Part shown: piece after piece, positions 6,601 to 8,109 of the stretch
Layout: each line of letters opens with the position of its first letter
Position numbering within the stretch: the first letter of the stretch is position 1
Assembly (NCBI GenBank): GCA_964424455.1
Contig: CAYRJA010000122.1
Span: forward strand, 1 to 8,109
Length of the DNA stretch: 8,109 nucleotides
Direction of reading: 5' to 3'
DNA from: CAYRJA01 sp964424455
Lineage (GTDB): Bacteria; Bacteroidota; Bacteroidia; Chitinophagales; UBA10324
Notes under the pieces: generated by a model
The model's database searches: none
The model's input: only the letters and a program-made list of their open reading frames with translations
What the model was told of the DNA's origin: nothing
Translations under genes and position numbers: made by a program

Positions 6601-8109
6601 TTTGTACAGTCTCGTGAGATGGAAATATTTGCAATAGGCGGAAGAATATGGACAAGAGAATCTTTTTGTGTCGTATCACAACAACCATTATTACATGCAA
6701 TAAGTGTTACATTAAACCATCCGGTATCGGGGTAATGGTATAAAGGATTTACATCAGTACTCAGCACATCAAATGGAGGGCTGTCAAGAAAATCCCATGC
6801 ATAAGTGCTGTTTCCGATTAGTCCTGAAGAAGTATTGGTGAATGATACTTTCTGATAAGCACATGTTACAGCAGGTGAAGCTATGAAGTCAGCTTGAGGC
6901 GGAATTCCCACACAAACTACATTGCTGTCAATCAGTGTGTCCACACAACCCTGAAGGTTCCCAACTATTAACTGTACTGTGTAACAGCCAATATCTGAAA
7001 ACAAATGGGTAGGGTTCTGCTCTGTACTCTGTACGGAGTCAGGATTTGCAACATCACCGAAATTCCATTTCCAGAAAGCGGGAGACCCAATGATTCCGCT
7101 ACTGTTGAATGTTGTAATAACAGGGGTACAACCTGTTACAGGAAATGCAGTGAACTGGGAAGATGGGCAATCAATAGTTACCACATCCTGCATTGTGAAT
7201 GTATCTGTACAAGAGGGACTACTGCTCACAATCAAAGTGGTATTATAAGAACCACAATTGGAATAAATAACAGATGGCGGATTCTGCAACGAAGATGTAT
7301 CAGGAACTCCTCCCGGAAACAACCATTTATAGGTTAATCCTGTCCATGAAGAAGATGTGTTGGTATATTGTACGGTAAGTGGGGGGCTACAAGTTGGAAT
7401 ATTTCCACTTACGCTGAAACTTGCCTCAGGAATATTGTTGACTGTAACAGTTGTGCACTTATTAGCTGTACAGTTACCATTATATGTAATAGCCAGGCAG
7501 ATCTGATAAGTTCCGGCATCATTAAAAATAAAAGATGCATCCTTTGTATTCGCTGAAGAAGGGGAAGCTGCAGGATTAGTAGTCCAACTCCAGCTTATCG
7601 GAATTGAAGAGGAGATTCCCGATACCTGCATTACAAATGGTAAACATCCTGAATTTCCGCTGGTAGAAAAATCGGCTGTATTACCTGCAACTGATGCGTA
7701 GTTTGATTTCAGAATCGTGTCGGTGCATCCGGCTGAATCTGTTACAACCAACAGAACATCAAAAGAACCTGCTGTACTATATGTAACAGATGGATTTTCT
7801 AAAGCAGAATTAGAAGGTATTCCTCCCTTGAAAGTCCATTGGTATTTTATTGGATTAGTTCCTGTTGAAGTTGATTGGTAATTAACGATAAATGGAACTC
7901 CGCAGGAATTGGTCGCCGAGGAAGTGAACGACGCTTTTGGTTTTGTATTTACGCAAATCAGATTATTGATAGTAGTATCATCAGTACATCCATTTACATC
8001 TGTAATGATAAGAGTTACATTTTTACATCCTGAGATAGTGTAAGGATGGTTGGATGATGCACCACTGCCGGTATTTCCGTCGCCAAAATCCCAGAAAAAA
8101 TTATTGATA
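3630..8109 (-). CDS. Giant PKD-repeat secreted protein with type IX (type B) C-terminal sorting domain (5' partial)
   Basis: Large exported, probably cell-surface or released multidomain protein, possibly an adhesin; no catalytic domain is visible. The frame is open from the right edge to the TAA at 3632-3630, giving 1492 visible codons. A TTG at 7751-7749 could be mistaken for a start, but codons from 8108 down to 7752 continue the frame without a stop and encode more of the same modules (for example FFWDFGDGN near 8100-8074). The true start and signal peptide therefore lie outside. In reading order: 14 PKD-like modules (8109-4602, the first partial), three Ig-like modules (4601-3915) and a CHU_C-type sorting domain (3914-3633). 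The protein is rich in Ser, Thr, Asn and Asp, with frequent VTLI and GCxDT motifs, typical of secreted Bacteroidota repeat proteins. Ligand and role (gliding, adhesion, matrix) are unknown. Its coding strand faces the polysaccharide genes, so it is a separate transcription unit. Confidence 0.93.
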   Translation of the reverse strand, partial: INNFFWDFGDGNTGSGASSNHPYTISGCKNVTLIITDVNGCTDDTTINNLICVNTKPKASFTSSATNSCGVPFIVNYQSTSTGTNPIKYQWTFKGGIPSNSALENPSVTYSTAGSFDVLLVVTDSAGCTDTILKSNYASVAGNTADFSTSGNSGCLPFVMQVSGISSSIPISWSWTTNPAASPSSANTKDASFIFNDAGTYQICLAITYNGNCTANKCTTVTVNNIPEASFSVSGNIPTCSPPLTVQYTNTSSSWTGLTYKWLFPGGVPDTSSLQNPPSVIYSNCGSYNTTLIVSSSPSCTDTFTMQDVVTIDCPSSQFTAFPVTGCTPVITTFNSSGIIGSPAFWKWNFGDVANPDSVQSTEQNPTHLFSDIGCYTVQLIVGNLQGCVDTLIDSNVVCVGIPPQADFIASPAVTCAYQKVSFTNTSSGLIGNSTYAWDFLDSPPFDVLSTDVNPLYHYPDTGWFNVTLIACNNGCCDTTQKDSLVHILPPIANISISRDCTNPLSVKLSGADAKGADTYLWSADGGIISAPTDSVTTVTFPADGNYQTRLIVHNNVTGCNDTADVPIEIITVKANFISSDTNICLPDKVCFSNQSKNAVSYQWKVLNSSGKQMFSLTQRQPCLDFSIPDSYDIYLIAIDTNRCTDTAVKIKYINTRELNLSLAGNTTSGCTPLSVVFSPGTISSGNILTSYLWNFGDTLSGSLNTSSLANPSHIYSASGYYNVTLIATDDKGCADTLQMQQYIHAIKPRIAFSADTAVCLGQQSCFTNSSSGRNLSFKWNFGDNEISSVTVPCHQYNQVGKYDVTLIGSDMGGCMDTLYKPDYIHVIQQKADFAPDSAASSCPPLKVNFRNLSTGIDNTTKYEWLFGDGSNSDVENPFHIYNRAGYFDVTLIMSNSSGCMDTIRYDSLIHVSGASATYTVTPDSGCAPLNVCFIAHSGNAAVYTWDFGNGNVHSGTDDSVCYEYTSQGIFYPAVILNDGAGCVYSFPIDSVTVGGPVTLWLSSASVVCDSGWVQFSDSSISYDPIISYKWFFSDSKKGLLDSSLLQNPNYFFDTTGIYTVTLDVTTKNGCLGSFSDTILVTATPEMLITAPDSVCREIAVSFKDSILNSSTITSLRWDFGDPSSGMDNTSTFHLPQHIYRSSGNYTVTLTVLSEGGCEDTTTLFISVLENPAVAVTKNVVICKGLSVQLNATGGNRYLWSPSVYLDSPTLSNPNCTPLTPITYTVTAFSLFGCTDSATVTVDLYLPATKVVSQNVSICSGESAQLNTSGGTSYLWFPADGLNNSQIANPVATPAVTTTYQVIIRDSICHSADTLPVIITVLQLPIANAGPDGVITSGESYHIQATASDSVLWTPTASLSCTTCEDPIASPIKTTIYTLTTINSGGCRNSDDVIVTVICNGESLYIPNIFSPNGDGKNDAYSVRSEGKIKLSFLRIYDRWGEMIFETDDWDKGWDGTYKGQQLPPAVYVYYLQALCENGDEIKKQGNITLVR
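3633..3914 (-). other. C-terminal type B sorting domain (CHU_C / gliding-motility-associated C-terminal domain)
   Basis: The last 94 residues carry the landmarks of this domain in order: YIPNIFSPNGDGKND near its start, LRIYDRWGEMIFET, a WDGTYKGQ block, PPAVYVYYLQALCENGD, and the terminal GNITLVR. In Bacteroidota this type B domain directs cargo across the outer membrane by the type IX secretion system. Type B cargo such as SprB relies on SprF-like partners; none is in the window. A Cys at the domain start (3914-3912) and one in the penultimate strand could pair. The assignment is from recalled family motifs and is very clear. Confidence 0.95.
3915..4601 (-). repeat. Three tandem Ig-like modules next to the sorting domain
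   Basis: Three modules of about 76 residues (4601-4374, 4373-4143, 4142-3915) share an opening strand, xIC(K/S)G.S.QL in the first two, then YLWSP or LW.P, an NP or DP turn followed by TPxxTTTYxV, and a closing valine-rich strand. They differ from the PKD modules in lacking the WxFGD motif and are common between PKD arrays and type B sorting domains. The third lacks the first Cys (ITSGES instead of ICSGES) and carries CTTC further on. Confidence 0.8.
4602..8109 (-). repeat. Array of 14 PKD-like modules (protein-level repeats of about 81-90 residues)
   Basis: Module boundaries in reading order, estimated by eye: 8109-7947 (partial), 7946-7686, 7685-7437, 7436-7170, 7169-6906, 6905-6642, 6641-6390, 6389-6138, 6137-5868, 5867-5625, 5624-5370, 5369-5124, 5123-4860, 4859-4602. 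The usual pattern is a Cys early, then WxFGD, an NPxHxY-like turn, GxYxVTLI and GCxDT. WDFGD, WNFGD, WLFGD or WDFGN occur in modules 1, 5, 9, 10, 11, 12 and 14. Modules 2 and 4 carry the FxGGxP variant, and 3, 7 and 8 lack the motif though the flanking strands remain. Each complete module has exactly two or four Cys. The repeats are degenerate at DNA level, with no long exact duplication seen, so they are old. Confidence 0.88.

Noticed and set aside
7005..7337. 110-codon plus-strand open frame, antisense to the repeat-protein gene
   Set aside because: It lies wholly opposite a continuous PKD coding frame, its translation shows no recognisable motif, and long antisense open frames are expected here. 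The same applies to plus-strand frames at 4213-4440, 4774-4959, 6553-6735 and 7368-7556.
4602..8109. CRISPR array or DNA-level tandem repeat
   Set aside because: The periodicity of about 81-90 codons comes from protein modules; the DNA is degenerate and there are no identical short repeats with unique spacers. Recurrent plus-strand GTTAC and GTAAC words are just VT codons of the VTLI strands read backwards.

Overview
The window looks like a chromosomal segment of a Bacteroidota bacterium. The strongest sign is the carboxy-terminal sorting domain of the gene at the right, of the gliding-motility-associated, type IX secretion type B kind, which is essentially confined to that phylum. AT-leaning sequence, lack of clear Shine-Dalgarno sequences and a TAnnTTTG-like promoter candidate agree. 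The species cannot be named from this sequence.

Left part (1-3627, plus strand): three genes of a surface-polysaccharide or glycan locus. They are a PLP-dependent sugar aminotransferase of the DegT/DnrJ/EryC1/StrS family (5' end outside the window), a small monotopic phosphoglycosyl transferase starting on the stop codon of the first gene (TAATG overlap), and, after a 50-base gap, a membrane-bound FlaA1/CapD/PglF/WbpM-type nucleotide-sugar 4,6-dehydratase. Together they can make a UDP-4-amino-4,6-dideoxy sugar and load a sugar phosphate onto undecaprenyl phosphate. This is the logic of bacillosamine-type initiation of capsule, O-antigen or protein glycosylation. The N-acetyltransferase such a route often needs is not in the window.

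Right part (3630-8109, minus strand): one very long open reading frame, convergent with the dehydratase gene with only two bases between the stop codons. It stays open to the right edge, so its amino terminus is missing. The 1492 visible codons encode 14 PKD-like modules (the first cut by the edge), three shorter Ig-like modules and a C-terminal type B sorting domain. It is a large secreted, probably surface-exposed repeat protein or adhesin. Its cysteines follow an orderly scheme: every complete PKD module has two or four, and several modules share identical spacings.

No rRNA, tRNA, CRISPR array, insertion sequence or attachment site was seen. The genes fill the window almost completely; the longest non-coding stretch is 50 bases. 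No wholly new system is evident. The most unusual features are the cysteine pattern of the repeat protein and the tight convergent junction.
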